The notes beneath the pieces are model-generated. The model was not told where the DNA came from. It was given only the letters and a program-made list of their open reading frames with translations, and made no database searches. From positions 3,038,001 to 3,102,000 of the forward strand of contig CM082592.2 in NCBI GenBank assembly GCA_040954595.2: 64,000 nt of DNA, in the 5' to 3' direction. Both the position numbers and the translations under genes were made by a program. Numbering within the stretch: the first letter of the stretch is position 1; each line of letters begins with the position of its first letter. Positions 14,162 through 27,142 of this stretch are shown piece after piece. Source of the DNA: Balanoglossus misakiensis. Its lineage: Eukaryota; Hemichordata.

Positions 14162-14494
14162 GAAGGAATGAAGTCAAGGCCTTTTACATTCACCGTGTCT
14201 TTCTTCTGGTTCAATGTTTCTTGGCCATTTCAGTCATTTGGAAAGTTTGTTGACTGACTTGAGTGTGTTTCCTCAAAATGGTTGCGCCATATGTAATTTT
14301 CTGGTATCTGTGGTGTTTACCATATTTGCCGAGCGAGCATACTCCAGTCGATATGAGAGTGGTTTCTACACATGATAGTAACAATAATCAATTGACACAA
14401 ATCCCTGTACAAATGAAATTATTATGAAGGAAGGGGTCGTCGCACAGCGTGGGTGTGTCCCCCTTGATGAGAATATGTCCTCCCATACCTCCCT

Positions 14495-14847
14495 TTAAAG
14501 GGACAAAGTCTCTCTCGCTGCCCTTTTTTCCATTAATTATGTTTGATACAAGCCACTGTTTATGTTACTGTACATGTGGATATATAGTGAATCAATGATC
14601 AACCACACAAAACTTCCATCCCACTTGTATGATATGAGAGTAAAAACTCGCCCAAAATGAATAAATGGTAAAGAACGATTATTCATTTTGGCGAGTTATT
14701 CACTCTCCTGTCTATAAGAGGGATGGAAGTTGTGTGTGGTTGAACGTTCATTCACTATTTATCCACATGTAGAATAACAAACGGTGTCTTGTATCAAATA
14801 TAATTAATGGAAAAAAGGGCAGCGAGAGAGAGACTTTGTCCCTTTAA
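14495..14847. mobile_element. TTAA-flanked MITE, long inverted repeats (copy 1)
   Basis: The element begins TTAA-AGGGACAAAG and ends CTTTGTCCCT-TTAA. The outer arms (aagtctctctcgctgccc and its complement) and much of the interior, including actcgcc/ggcgagt and the ggatggaagtt blocks, are inverted copies, so the single strand would fold back almost completely. The TTAA flanks match the target preference of piggyBac-like transposases, so this is probably a non-autonomous passenger. A related copy lies at 52432-52683. Confidence 0.8.
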
Positions 14848-15376
14848 ACTGTTTTATAAAGAGTTAACCATTCCATTGTAAGATTCCAGAATATATGCTC
14901 TGTACCATGCCATTTATACAAATTTATACAGCTTTTTAAATTGATCCTACCCGTATATGATAATCTGAAATTTCTTTGCATAATTCCACTCTAAGAATGT
15001 GTGAGGAAGTTTTCTAGTAAGAGATTTATTTCTATTAGTGAATATGTAAACTTCAATATATCAGAAGGATGTTTAGTTAAGTTTTATATTCAAATTTAAT
15101 ATTCAGATATATGAAGAATATTTTATTAGTTTTTCTCTTGGGATGACAGTGTTCAACACATATGAGAAGTTGGGTCCACTTTTGACAGCAATGGTTTGCA
15201 CAGACACACAGTCTACATGTACTTGTCAGATTTGATAATAGATGCTGCAAATATTGACTGTTGTCTCAGGTACATGTGCTCCTGGAATGTGTAATTGACA
15301 AAATAAACATGTTTTCTTTTTCCATCTTGGAGTGATGGTCTGTGTCTTTAGCCCACAAAACCAAGGGGGGTTTGCA

Positions 15377-15411
15377 CCCCCCCCCCACTCATTTGTGGGG
15401 GGGGGGGGGCT
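15377..15411. repeat. Opposed homopolymer C and G tracts
   Basis: A run of C (about 15377-15387) followed by a run of G (about 15397-15410), separated by a short actcatttgt, forms a simple stem. It is low-complexity sequence. Confidence 0.75.
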
Positions 15412-16701
15412 AGTAATACTGACCACTTTCACAAATCCTATATAACTTTACATCTGAGCATGCAGGATCTATGCTTGCGTATACCATTTTTAGGATGTCA
15501 TGGTCTATTTATAGACCAGAGGTGCTATTGCAGTGGAAACCATCTGGAGAGACACTTCCCTCCATTAACCTGTGGGCAAGCTGATTAATTGGTGTGTGTG
15601 TGGGGGGGGGGGGTCTTTGCTTTGGGTTGAAAGGTGTAGGAAAGCAAATTTGAGCTGTGACGGAAATCAGAAGGGACTTAGCCAGTTTGATAAGGATGAT
15701 GTGACGGTGCATTCTAAGGCCCATTTTCCTAGTGTTCGTTCAAACCAATGACCAATTCCCTATTTGGAGGCTCTTGTAAACACACAGAAACGTACACCAG
15801 AAAACCCTTTCTGGAAAACATTGCAGAAATGATGCAGAAATACCAATTTGAGGTGTATGGGGATGATTTTTATTTTCTTAATATCTAAAATGTTAACTTT
15901 GTAAAACAGAGGTTCGGAATGAGCAATGAAATGAGAAAAGGTAATTGAGCGAACAACCCGTTTCTGAAGATGAAAATATTATAAGTAGCTGGAGAAAGTG
16001 TGTCCCACAATTTCCAAACTGTACATTATATGGGTAAAATGAATGCATTATAAAGTTGAATGAGAATCGATTTTGGAACATAACATTATATACATGTGAT
16101 AATACCAATTTTGGGTGTTATAAATGCAATAACCTCCCTTGCGTGATATTTTCATGACAAAGATGAGTCTCAAAGTTCAATAAAAAAAGCCACGACACTT
16201 ATAAAAATACCACCATACCCACCCTTTTATATAAAAGATAGTATTTAAAAAGTGCTGCGCATAACGTAATTATGCTGGCAATAACCATATAATAATACGA
16301 AACAGTAATGTTTCTTGAAAAATTTACAAACCACAGAAGTTCTCAATTGGCCAATAGAGTGCGGCCACATGATAACATTTTATTGACAGGATGATAAAGT
16401 TGTTGTTTTTTTTATGGCGGCAAATGCCTTGGTTGCTATGGATATAACTTGTGTATATAGAGGTCCCAAGTAAAAGTTTTTCAACAGAAGTGACGTGAAT
16501 CTTGCTGTCGATGTTTGCATTAATATCTGAAATACAACATGGTAAGTGTAGTGTTGCACCGCTTGCACCTATAAAGATATTGTTGGTCGATACACTGTAC
16601 ATTGCCGTTCGTACCTTTGACCAGTATGCTAAGCGATCATTGGCGAATGTGACCAAATAGACTCGGGCATTTTGAATAATGGTTTGAACATTAGAGATGA
16701 C

Positions 16702-16746
16702 TTTTCTTATGTGGGATGACTGGGTGAGTCCTCCCACATAAGAAAA
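16702..16746. repeat. Perfect 15-bp hairpin
   Basis: The arms ttttcttatgtggga (16702-16716) and tcccacataagaaaa (16732-16746) are exact complements around a 15-base loop. It is not followed by a recognisable gene, so it is recorded only as a structure. Confidence 0.6.
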
Positions 16747-17215
16747 TTGTGTGAAATACAGTGCTCAAAGTTGCATTTTAATGAACTCAAAAGAAAATGA
16801 ACTCAATGTGAGGGACAAATTTTACTTTTGCCACTCCACTCAAAGTGGGGTGGGGTCACTGGGGTGGCAAGAAATCTGCCCAGGTACACTAGACAAACCA
16901 GCCAATAAATGAAACCTGGTGAAGTATGGAGGGGGTGGGTGTTCTGCTGTGCAAAATTTCCACATTTTCTATAGGAAGGAATTGTAGCCCGACGGGCCAG
17001 CCAACTCGGCACATAAAGGCCTGTGGGAGCTAACACTCTGTATGCGTTGAGGGATTTCTGGTGGTAACAACATTAATGCAGCCTGAGGGTAATGTTAGAA
17101 CACGGCCACAAAAGTATTCTCCAATCGGCGCCAGTGTGGTGTAGAATAGAATGACAATCCTGTCTTCCGATATAGAAAGTTACCCCCCCCCCCCGGCCCG
17201 TTTGTATGAACACCA

Positions 17216-18344
17216 CTAAACAGGTTGGTTAATCAACGTAGAGTAACGAACATGTCCTTCGCAGCCAGTGATTTTCCCAATTGTCTTCCTCCAGAAACTG
17301 ATTACATTCGGTTTCTTTGCAGTTTGACCAAGAGCATGTTCAAGGTCGCTCCAAAACTTCTTTTTATCTTCCTCTAAGCCTCGGTCGCGCCATTGAATGT
17401 AGGTAATGGATTCCACGATCCGTTTAATAACTGGCGGGAGCTTTGTTTGGTCGATGTTGCCTTTCAAAACAGGGATCACTTTCTGTCCCTTGTTGATCAA
17501 GTTGTCCATGGCAACACTGGCCTCATGCTTACAATAGCCGCTCTCAAGAAACGATGCTGATATTATCAAAACTACTGCTCTGCTATTATCGAATGCTTCT
17601 TCGATATTATCGAATATGCCTACAGAAGGAAGATGAAGAAAACATGGTTTTGGGGAGAGAAACTTAAACCAATGTCCACCCTATCTTGAAAGCTAACTGA
17701 CATTCACAAAATGAAATACCTACCTTTACCGCCAATAAAATCTCGTTCATGGATTAGCAATGTATAGGTTCCATCAAAGTAGTTGGCGACATCATCAACA
17801 AAATCACTGTCTTTGCTGCTATACGAGATGAAAGCGTCGAACTCTTTGTTTTCTGTAATGATAGCACATGATGATATAAAACCGGACAGTTTCAGTTCTC
17901 ATGATCTTCGACATTTTTCAAGGAGATATTAAATAGTGTAAATGTTGGTTGTCCATTTGGAGGAGCATGTTCTTGCAACTTTCCTCTCGACTTTCTCATT
18001 AAGCAAATTGCATTTCATCAAATTAAATGCCACTCACAAAACAATCAAACATTCAAAGAAAAGGGCGTGTTCAAACAAACTCCGTAGTATAAGCCTACAA
18101 GTATTGACACCGTTCACATTCGTTATATCCGAATATGCGTAATAACAGAGTTCGTTATAGCGATGCTCCACTGTACCATGTTGAGGATAATACATACCGT
18201 CGGCCCCACTCATTTCCCAATCCCCTTGAAATAGCAAAAACAATCTGAGTCTGTACCGATATCCCAGGTACACAAACATTGGAGCGGCTAACAGGAGAAG
18301 GCAAATTGTCAGAATCCATGGGAGCGATCCCGTCGTCACACTTC
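17216..18344 (-). CDS. Membrane-TIR end of the left-arm receptor copy
   Basis: Three exons (18344-18198, 17852-17724, 17619-17216) encode a hydrophobic helix (ILTICLLLLAAPMFVYLGY) and a complete TIR domain. TIR box 1 is FDAFISYSS, the BB-loop is HERDFIGGK, then VLIISASFLESGYCKHEA, and the FW box falls near FWSDLEHAL. All are open and spliceable, so if the N-terminal damage is bypassed this copy could still yield a signalling tail. It differs from the sister copy by scattered substitutions and a slightly different C-terminus. Confidence 0.85.
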
Positions 18345-21300
18345 CTGCTATGTAAGGTTAAATATGGTGCAAAATGTCATTCTTTCGTAATTTGTATTTT
18401 TGAAGCGATGCGTAAAACAACATTCAATATGAGAGATGGTTATAGAAAGCCTCCTAATATTATACATTCTTATAAAGCATGATACAGGACTATAATGTCA
18501 TATGCATGAGACACACATCAGTCAGCAGTTTGTGATGGGCAAACACTTTGTCAATGAATGGAGACATTTCTGTAAATACTCCAAATTGTCTTTCGCGGTG
18601 CACATATTTCCTCGTGTACATAACGGCTTCTGTTTCATGGTATGACGTCATGCGATAAAAATCATTATTTTTCCAGTTCCATATACCGATATGTCTGATC
18701 CGGCCATTACACTGCATGGTGAAAACACACTTTAAAGATTTCCGGCGATATTGCCCCAAAACTCTAATCACATGTAACATAATGAATAGTTGTTGTAAGT
18801 CTGACTTACTTATAACAGTGACCTTAAACTGGCAATGCGCTGTATTGTTGGCAGAATCCGTGACTGCGTATCGAACCATTGTTGTCCCAACAGGAAAGAC
18901 ATCACCTGGATCGAAGTTACTGTACATGGTGGCCATGTCGGAGTTGTCGTTCATTGTTGGTATTGACCACGTGACATTCGCATGTGTTTCATAGTCTGTA
19001 TACTGAGTGATATCTTGTGGACACCCCTCTATGGTCGGCGGTACTGTGTCTAAAGAAGCAAATGAATTTCATTTCTTGTTTACTAGTTTTAGACTTGTTT
19101 ATCTTATCTGTGATGCAAAATGGGCCACATAAAGAGAAGTGTTATACGAATAGATATCGAAATGTTGCAGTCGGTTACTCATAACTAGCCCACATGATCA
19201 ATCGTAACAACCGAATTAGACAAACTGGAAATAAGGTTACAGAAAATGACAAATTGATCTCGAGAATGTTCCACTCGGTTGACTGAATATTCTTTTTAGG
19301 CGGTGTGATAAAAGGAGACAATTGCTCGATTATTTTATCCACTCAACTTCGTTCAGCATATTAAGAAACACTGATATCTTAAAGTGAAGAGTCGTCTTAA
19401 CTGCGCATGTGCGACATTTCTATCTTTTTAAGCACAATACGTATTATATCAAAGTAACATGGAAATGTGATAGAAAATAATGACACAGTGTTTGCCATGT
19501 TGTACACTATAGTAGATTCACTTTGCAGCTACTTTGACTTGCGAGTAATTGCATCGTATGGGACCAAACCTTTAGCAGCAGATGGGAAGACCCAACCTTT
19601 AAAAGCATTCAACATATCATTTTAATTATTCTATATTTACTGTGCACATTTCCATTATAATGATAACACAGTGTCAAGAAAGAAACGAAAGACACGAGTA
19701 ATTTAATCATCTTTACCAATTTGACAATGTGCCCCTGTCCATCCATCCTTACATTGACAACCATGATATCGATCGCACGAGACAGTGCAACACGGCTGAC
19801 AGTCACATGACATATTGCAGGAGGTTCCATACTTGTTTGGGGAGCATTCTGCGAAGAATTGTCAAGAATCCGGTGAAGGAAGTTATTTAGGTGTTGTACA
19901 CTTGTTATTGCTGTGTTATTTACACATACAGACAGATTGTATGTAAAGTAAGGGTAGCTGGAGAAACGATAGGCGGTGAAATCTCGACAGCGTGGTTTCG
20001 TGAGTCAATGGTCTCACTCATCTGGAGACTAAACTGCCAATGTGTGTGTGTGTCTGTGTGTGTACTTCGTATTTCTCCATCCCCGTAGAAGCACATACTT
20101 AAGATAAGTTTAGCTGAGGCTGTGTATTTCCTGGAATATTTGTCTGTTACTTGACACTCATAGATGCCTTCTGTTTTGTCCGTCAGACGGTTGATTTCCA
20201 ATGTAGATATCCTGTGGGTAATTAATTTGAAAATTGTTAAGATTAGTACATTGCTTAACGGAAATGATGATTGTCCACCGACATTGGTCGCATGTCACAT
20301 GTTGCCCGCAATGGCTAAAATGTCTTCTTCTCTGAAATTGCATGTCCGATTACTTATTCCAGATTACTAGGGGTGACTTGTACGTAAAGTTTGTTCAAAT
20401 TGTTGTGAAAGTTGCATATCGGGTAATTCTTACCACTTTTGGTTAACAAAACCTTATAATTTATGCACGTTAAAAGCCATGAAAAGACGTACCCGAAGAT
20501 AGTTTGATCCGCATAGAAGTGTTCGCCAGTCTTCCTCTCCAGGTCGTCGTCCACATTTTCGTGGTTGAGAGTCCACGACATGGCATTCTTCCAGTCTTCA
20601 TTCTCTTGTGATAATTGTATGTTTTGTATAGTACACGTTAACAAAGTGAACGTATCATACTCAACTTCTCTGTGGGTTGGAGAAATGCTCACAACAGGTC
20701 TGGCTGTAACATATAAGAGGACACTGTACATGATTTTCCTGGGCAAATAAAATAATGGAGAACCATGGAATTAAATCATTTGGCGTTGATAACGGAATCT
20801 TTTATCGAAATCTGAATATCAGTCTGCTTTATTTTGTTCTTCATTTTCATTTTCACGTGGTACATATTACTATTGGTAGCGCATTGAGTTGTTTTATTTT
20901 TATCGCTCCAGGTGCCATCTGATCGCCTGTGTTTTAAAAAAAGAAGGGTTTCGTTAGCAGGGTTTGGTATAAATTTGTGGAAGTCGTATACGTCCATAAC
21001 TTTGTTTTACTTGCATCTGAAAAATAAATTCAGGACTTACGGATATCACAGGCAGCTCCGTGCCATCCCAGTTTGCATTTGCAGGCCCCATTGAACACGT
21101 GACACTCTGCATCATTCTTACAAATGCACATTTTGTCGCATTTGAAACCATATTGTCCCTTTGGACAGCCTTCAAATGAAAACGATTAGAAACAAACGTA
21201 AGATGCCGAAGTTTCGTTTCATTGTCATTCAACGTGTGTATAATCACTCGAATCTTGAATTGACAGTATAAACAAGTAATTCGTCTCTTTTTTCATACCT

Positions 21301-21639
21301 ACATAATCCAACCGAATAGATAGCGAAGCGATCTTTTCGTTGTCAAAATATAATGAGTAGTTACTTTGCGACAACGTTACTTTTGTATCGATGTTTTCAA
21401 AAAGCACCATTAAAAGCGAAAATACAGATTCCCCCTGGTTATTCGTCTCATGGAACCAATCCTCGTTAATTTTAGCATCTGGCGGGAAATTTTCCTGTGT
21501 AAAAAAGGGTATGTCATCTGAAAATGAGTCTGTATGAAGCTTTGCATTGCAGGTAAAGGAAGTCACGGTGACCATTGTTTGCATACTGATGAACCTACAC
21601 AGGATAGCTGCTTGTATACACATATTGACTGGCCATGAG

Positions 21640-21764
21640 GGCAACAGCATACGTCTGTAACCTGAGGGACTGTGAGTCACCCTCCAAAACAGATTGCTTC
21701 CCGAGCCCGAAGGCCGAGTGAAACAGTCTGTTTTGGGGGGTGAAAGACGTATGCTGTTACCCGA
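21640..21764. repeat. Foldback element, left-arm copy
   Basis: Inverted arms (gcaacagcatacgtct / agacgtatgctgttac) enclose a stem containing ccaaaacag and ctgttttgg. A rearranged homologue is at 34196-34320 in the right arm, so the insertion is older than the palindrome. It lies in the intron between the exons at 21831 and 21494. Confidence 0.65.
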
Positions 21765-24489
21765 AAGCCATTCAATATGTGTGTTGTAACACACCGATCA
21801 TCCACAGCCATGCATAAGAACTCACCATACACAAAGTGAGCGGGCATCATTTTTCAGAACTGGTGTCCGGCGGGACGCACACGTGACTATCAAATTGACG
21901 AATGACAACACAGTCTTTGGATGATGTATGTTACAAGAAAGAGTATTATATGCATAAACTATCAGCGTACGTGGCACACGATTCATATCTATAAAGTGAT
22001 GCCCCATTGTACACTTTGGACATATTAAGTGAAAATCTGCAATGTTTCTCCGATCTTCCAACCTAACATCTTTTCCGAAATTGTACCTTAATCCAAAGCC
22101 ATTAACAGCGCACAGCTAGCAAAAAAAATGCTTCAAAAGAACCCGAGAATGGCTGTAACTATAAAAGAGAAATTTGATGTTTTCAACATCTATATTTTGA
22201 ATTAAATAAATATGTCTCACCAAATACCTTATTATGATAAATACGAAAACTGACTTTTCGGCCATCAGAGTTTGTACCCACTATCTTAACGTCTGTTCTT
22301 GACAGGTCATGAAATTCGGTTTTCCCTCTCACTCGCGTGTACCATTTCGCCATACCTGTATGAAGTTGCAATAAACGTTTTATCCATTTATATGACATGC
22401 AGCAATTTTCAGAACGGGAACGGGAAATCTCCAGTAAACAGTTGACACTGTTATTTTTCAGATAAACATCATCGCAAATAGTTATGAATATTGTACTTAC
22501 ATTTTCCATTATTTATATCACCCTCGACGTCACTAGGGGAAATGCTTGGAAAAGATTGCTCCAGTGGTAGCGCATAGTTCTCAATGAAAACGGAAAATGA
22601 TAAATTCTAGTGTAAAATAAGATTGTACTCCTTTAATGAACTTATTACAGTTTAAAAGACAATATGACTTAATTTCAACTTCTTAAACTAAGCATTAACA
22701 TGTTGTGAGTGCGCATATCATGAGGTAGGATTATCAAGTCTGTAAACACCTTATAACCATGGTACGTACCAGAAAACTCTTGTGCAGACGAGTTGGCATT
22801 GCACATGTTTCGTTGTAATATGGCGGCCATTCTTCAACGTCATCAACCATTATATTGATACTACAGTTTAACAGGCACATTCCCTGATAATCAAAGGAGA
22901 ATCCAATTGTTTTTTGGTATAATGCAAAGGAAGTTAACGGGTATTCGTCCAGATTAACTTTCATAATAAATCGCAAGCATGTCTTTGCTGATTAACTGAA
23001 TGGATTAAAAACATTCCACGCGTCTGTGTGCTCTAGCTCAGTTGAAAGCAGTATGGGCGCCAAATGCTAGATTTTCTCTAAACAGAATATAGGTAAGCCA
23101 CTGAAATTCAAACATTTACATTTATATTTGAAAATTTCGTGAGTGCCAAATTCATATAATATTGGTATAACAGTGTTTAACCCCATCTGACAACACAAAA
23201 GTCTCCGAAACTTACAGAAAATAAGAATTTAGGAATAACAATATCACTTATCTTACCGACACGTTTTGAAGTTTAGTCAGAATTGATAGCGTGTATTCGT
23301 GGTCAACATCGTAGTCAAGGTAACCCTGTACTGAAATATCACCTGTTTCGGGGTCTACATTGAATCGACCATTCTGTTAATGTAAGAAATTAATAAGTAG
23401 TAAACTTTCTACAACTTGGTGAACTCCATAAAGCCTTCCTTTCATGTGAAAATTCCAACACGTTCAAATTGATATTAATTTGCATGTCTCTTCCTATTTC
23501 CTGCAGGTGGTTTTAACATAGCGTTAACATTTTCACTATGTATAATCACATTTCTGAAACCTTTCCATAAATATGCGAATGATCAATCATTGCCTCCAAA
23601 AGCAAAGGAACAGTCGCACTGGACGTAAAATTATTGGCATTTGTGTCCTGTATGAATATAAAAGAAATCATCAGATTAAAAGAAATACGATATTTTATGT
23701 AAGAGTTACTTTAGCTAACTTAGCAATACCAACGCTCTCATGCCCTTAGATCTTCTACTGTAAAACAAAAAGAAACCCGAAAGAATCAGCGGGTGTTTCC
23801 TCCCTTGATAAGCCGATAACCTCTTTAAAGTTTTGTGTTACGCTTGGAAATTCTACCAACATATCCGAAAAACCATGAATGTCCAGTAGGCATGAGTCCA
23901 TGCCCGACGTGAAATTTACTAGACATTATTTTTTGGTATGTACCAGAAAACAAATGTCTAAAAGATGACGTAGCTTGTTTTGTTGTTTAGAAAACTGTTT
24001 ACTCATCGCGCAAAATAAGAACAAGAATAAATTGTGTTACCTGATAAACATTTGATGAATCAGTTCCATCTGAGAAGTGTGTCCCATTTCTATGTTTCCA
24101 TGGCAATGAGAAGATGACTGTCCCTATAGCAGTATCCTGTAACATACATTCATGACAAAAAAAATACTTATCGCGCTTTGCTCGTGTGCGTCTGGGAAAG
24201 GTCATTTGCATCTGAAATATGATATACAGTAGATATGCAAATTGGGTGTGTTTTTGAAGACCTGCGTGGAATCTTATTGTTTAGGCAAAGAAAAGGCATC
24301 ACTGCCCATCGGCAAAGACTGCCACATATAATTCCAAGACTTGCCGATTCAATGGTTTTTCAAACAGTATCAGTTGCCTTTCGAATTACCGTTGGTTTTC
24401 ATATTGAAAACAAGTTCATCTAATTCCTTCCCTACAAAAGAAACTTTTAGAAAACAAACTTGAATTTATCAACGTTTAATTGAGTATTA

Positions 24490-24925
24490 ACGATAAAACA
24501 TACCTTCAAACATAACGCAAATGTTAGCAACCTACTCTTGTTTTGGAATTTAATGATTGTCTAACTTACGTCAGCTTGAAGAGTCACGTTATCAATACGT
24601 TCACGGTACAGTACATGTTTCTAGACCATCTAACGTGATAGTGGGGCAATATTTATCATGGATTTCGGTCTGCAAGGCATGGCAAGGTTTTGTGCAGGGT
24701 CAGCCGGTTACAAAACAGCCCTGCCACATAGAGCTATACATGCCAATGTATATAGAGTACGTATTTTTATCAATCATGCCCATCGTGCAAACCATATAGC
24801 CTACCACAATGTCACATTACTCCAGTCTACTGTGCAAACCATCTCCAGGTGAATACCATAAAAGAACGATCCGGCCACAAAAAGTAGTCGTTATTTATAA
24901 CAGAAAGATATATCACAGTACACTA
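24490..24925. other. Left-arm-specific segment at the position of the minisatellite
   Basis: Homology between the arms stops near 24925/29518 and resumes near 24485/30108. The left arm carries here a unique sequence of ordinary composition instead of the AT-rich repeat. I find no convincing exon in it. Confidence 0.55.
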
Positions 24926-26281
24926 CGACAGTGAGGGAACTTGCTAACCGAAACATTGGAGACGCCCTCGCTTATATTCATAGGCAGGTGATAGTAAAGG
25001 TATTATGGTGAGTCATACACTGAATGTTTGAACTCTTCAAACCCGGTGATGTTTGTTTGTTTGCTTGGACAGTGGCCAAATGATTGATGTTACTGCTTCA
25101 ATCTGACCTAGGGTAACAGTACCTGTCGATTTTGCGTGGTACGTGAATTAATTTGTGCGGTATATAAGTGTTGGTTCCGACACGAATTCCATGAAAGACA
25201 TGTTGATGTCGATTAATAATGCTCTATAGTGAACTCTTAATGCACTCTAACCTCTGTTGTGAGTGCGATCGCTACAGAGCATGCGTGATCCACACCCTGG
25301 GTAATTTCAGGTTCAAAATGTCATATTTAAGTTGTGTAATATACAACTCACATGATATGATGATACAATAAGATTTGTTTCATACAGGCAAGTAGCGTGC
25401 TAGTTTGGTAGAAGGGCGTTTGGCAGGCTACATAGAAGAAATCACGAAAGGAATTGTTTTTATAGGCCGATACAGTGATAGTGAATATGAAAATGGGTTC
25501 ACAATGCAAATTAAAACAATAATGTTTGTCTGTATAAAGTCAGATGTGGTGGCCAAATTCAAAGTATATATGGCTCTTCTACGCACTATTCACGAGCAAA
25601 AAACAGATCAGTGTAATAACAATGCACCACGGCAAACTTAGCGGACAGCGAACGCGGGATTCAAATAGGCAACCCCGGGCTGCACACTGCAAACTGTTTC
25701 ACAGTTTATACATCGTTGTACATATTCTCGTAAAACTCACCTGTGTAAAATAAGAAAAGGACAAGTTGCAGCAAATCGGTGATTCTGGTTCTAGCCATTG
25801 CGACCGACAGTCCAATAACGTTGGTGAGACCAGGCGGAAGAAATACGTTCTATGTTGTGAAGAGTACCCAAAAGGTCTGTGATAGCGGAAGTCAGATCTG
25901 CAAGTGAACTTTGCAAGATGGCGCTGGAAATACCCTAAGTCTATTTATACATTTGTGGGCAATGTACTCAATGACAGTAAAATATAGGCCTATATCTTGT
26001 GATATGCACGTACATGTAGGTACTGTCTTTTTAGTGAATAACGACGTACTTCCGGAGAGTATAAGGGACAGTTAAGTGGTCTAGTTGCTTTAGCCTATAA
26101 CCAGAGAACGATAATAATAATTTCTCATTCAGCCTCGCCGATGCAAAATCTGTTGGACAAACGAACTCGACTAGTTCTTAGGAACTATTTTTTGTGGCTC
26201 CTGCCAGAAATTTTCTTTATTTTATTTTCTACTGTACTCTATAATGTTGATGTAAATGCTTCCATTCATTTTTTGGCAAAT

Positions 26282-26283
26282 AA

Positions 26284-26320
<37 letters not shown>
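26282..26320. repeat. (tta)n microsatellite
   Basis: About a dozen tta/att triplets in the left arm of the palindrome. The run is absent from the matching place in the right arm. Confidence 0.9.
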
Positions 26321-26324
<4 letters not shown>

Positions 26325-26895
26325 CAAACATAGTCGCGCCATACCAAAAAATGTTTTACCAAATCAATTTAGAAAAGTTGGGATCAGAAAATACTTTTTG
26401 GTGATTTTTTTCGTGGCGTTGTAGTTCTCATGTTTTCATGCCTCGAATATGCATGAGCTTGATGAAAAAAAAAACGGATTTAACCTTGGCTTTAATGTAT
26501 GCATTATCGTTTGGAACTGACGTCATACAACGTATACATTTATTCATATTAAGCCAATCGGCGTTCATACTTTTCCCATAATTTGTCCCACCGAAGTTCA
26601 TCATTCATTAAGTTCACCCACTAAACGCATATACAAGAGAGTGATAAAGGCTTAGAATTTTAATGAGACTATCTTTACTTTAATAACTTCAGATCATTCT
26701 CAATATCATGGTTTAAACAACACTAATGACATTACTATACAGTACAAATGAGTACAATAAATGTGAAAGCTTAATGTTCATGATATTAATATATCAGCTA
26801 CCGTTTAATTTTCATAAATCGGGTCACTATGTATCTGCTTACATATATGCCAAGATCTGAACTGCAGTCTTTGTAGTCATATTGAGAAATAAGAG

Positions 26896-27141
26896 TCATT
26901 TGAGATGTGTTTGAATGGTCTGATTTGATTCATGTAATTGCTCTAATAATTTAGCATAATATTTGCACTTAAGCAGTAGACGAGGATAATCATGAAACTC
27001 GCCAATATAAAAGGAATTATAGGAACACGTTATTGAACCAAGCAATCTGCTTCTTTGGGGATTAAAATTTTGTGGCCCAAGAGAAATTCTCGCAGGATTT
27101 CTGTATTCAGAGTATCCGATATCCTGAAGGTTACACTCGTA
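26896..27141 (-). other. Unrecognised open frame in palindrome core, left copy
   Basis: An open frame reads outward from the core and contains GYSEYRNPARISLGPQ, IGEFHDYPRLLLKCKYYAKL and a stop near 26896. Its mirror at 27518-27760 is also open. No ATG starts cleanly inside the homologous part, and several of the differences between copies change amino acids. It may be a remnant of a mobile-element or host exon. I do not recognise a family. Confidence 0.35.
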
Positions 27142-27142
27142 A

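Larger units (their letters stand above)
14162..17030. other. Intergenic region, no gene recognised
   Basis: Between the stop of the glycoside hydrolase and the edge of the left palindrome arm I find no exon chain on either strand. The interval holds a TTAA-flanked MITE (14495-14847), opposing C and G tracts near 15377-15411, a G tract near 15602, and a short perfect hairpin at 16702-16746. A possible polyadenylation hexamer (aataaa) lies near 15300, roughly 1.1 kb past the stop; its use is uncertain. Confidence 0.6.
17216..25798 (-). pseudogene. Left-arm TIR receptor copy, N-terminal cadherin part broken
   Basis: Minus-strand exons: 25798-25741 (signal peptide), 24136-24041, 23647-23588 (damaged), 23373-23257, 22982-22770, 22522-22501, 22355-22228, 22115-21831, 21494-21299, 21169-21041 (EGF), 20703-20493 and 20211-20099 (Ig), 19848-19717 (EGF), 19049-18810 (HYR), 18344-18198 (membrane), 17852-17724 and 17619-17216 (TIR, stop). 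The exon equivalent to 30159-30259 of the sister gene is absent. The exon ending at 23588 has lost 33 bp including its donor; read-through meets a stop. From 23373 onward every exon is open and in phase. The second EGF has an extra cysteine (CQPCC for CQPGC). It may be a pseudogene, or may use an upstream exon I cannot see. Confidence 0.7.
17030..27142 (-). repeat. Left arm of giant imperfect palindrome
   Basis: On the complementary strand this interval matches 27518-39070 through exons, introns and flanks. Homology runs from just past the receptor 3' end (the gttaccaccagaa block near 17065 versus 39050) to the inner boundary (ccttcaggat block, 27123 versus 27527). Differences are small substitutions plus discrete indels. 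The arm lacks about 425 bp holding a cadherin exon, 33 bp at another exon, the second 957-bp tandem unit and a MITE-like insertion, all present in the right arm. It has its own (tta)n run at 26282-26320. Confidence 0.9.

Noticed and set aside
18490-18954. Minus-strand frame of 154 codons
   Set aside because: The start is the true HYR exon but the frame then reads through its donor at 18810 into intron. The right arm shows the same exon border.
20776-20997. Extra exon between EGF1 and Ig (SDGTWSDKNKTTQCATNSN)
   Set aside because: It is open and has an acceptor-like border, but it would need phase 2 while EGF1 ends in phase 1. The mirror frame has an upstream stop, and EGF1 joins Ig directly in phase.
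21225-21794. Minus-strand frame of 189 codons in the left receptor
   Set aside because: Its first part crosses the foldback element at 21640-21764; only 21494-21299 corresponds to a spliced exon shared with the right arm.
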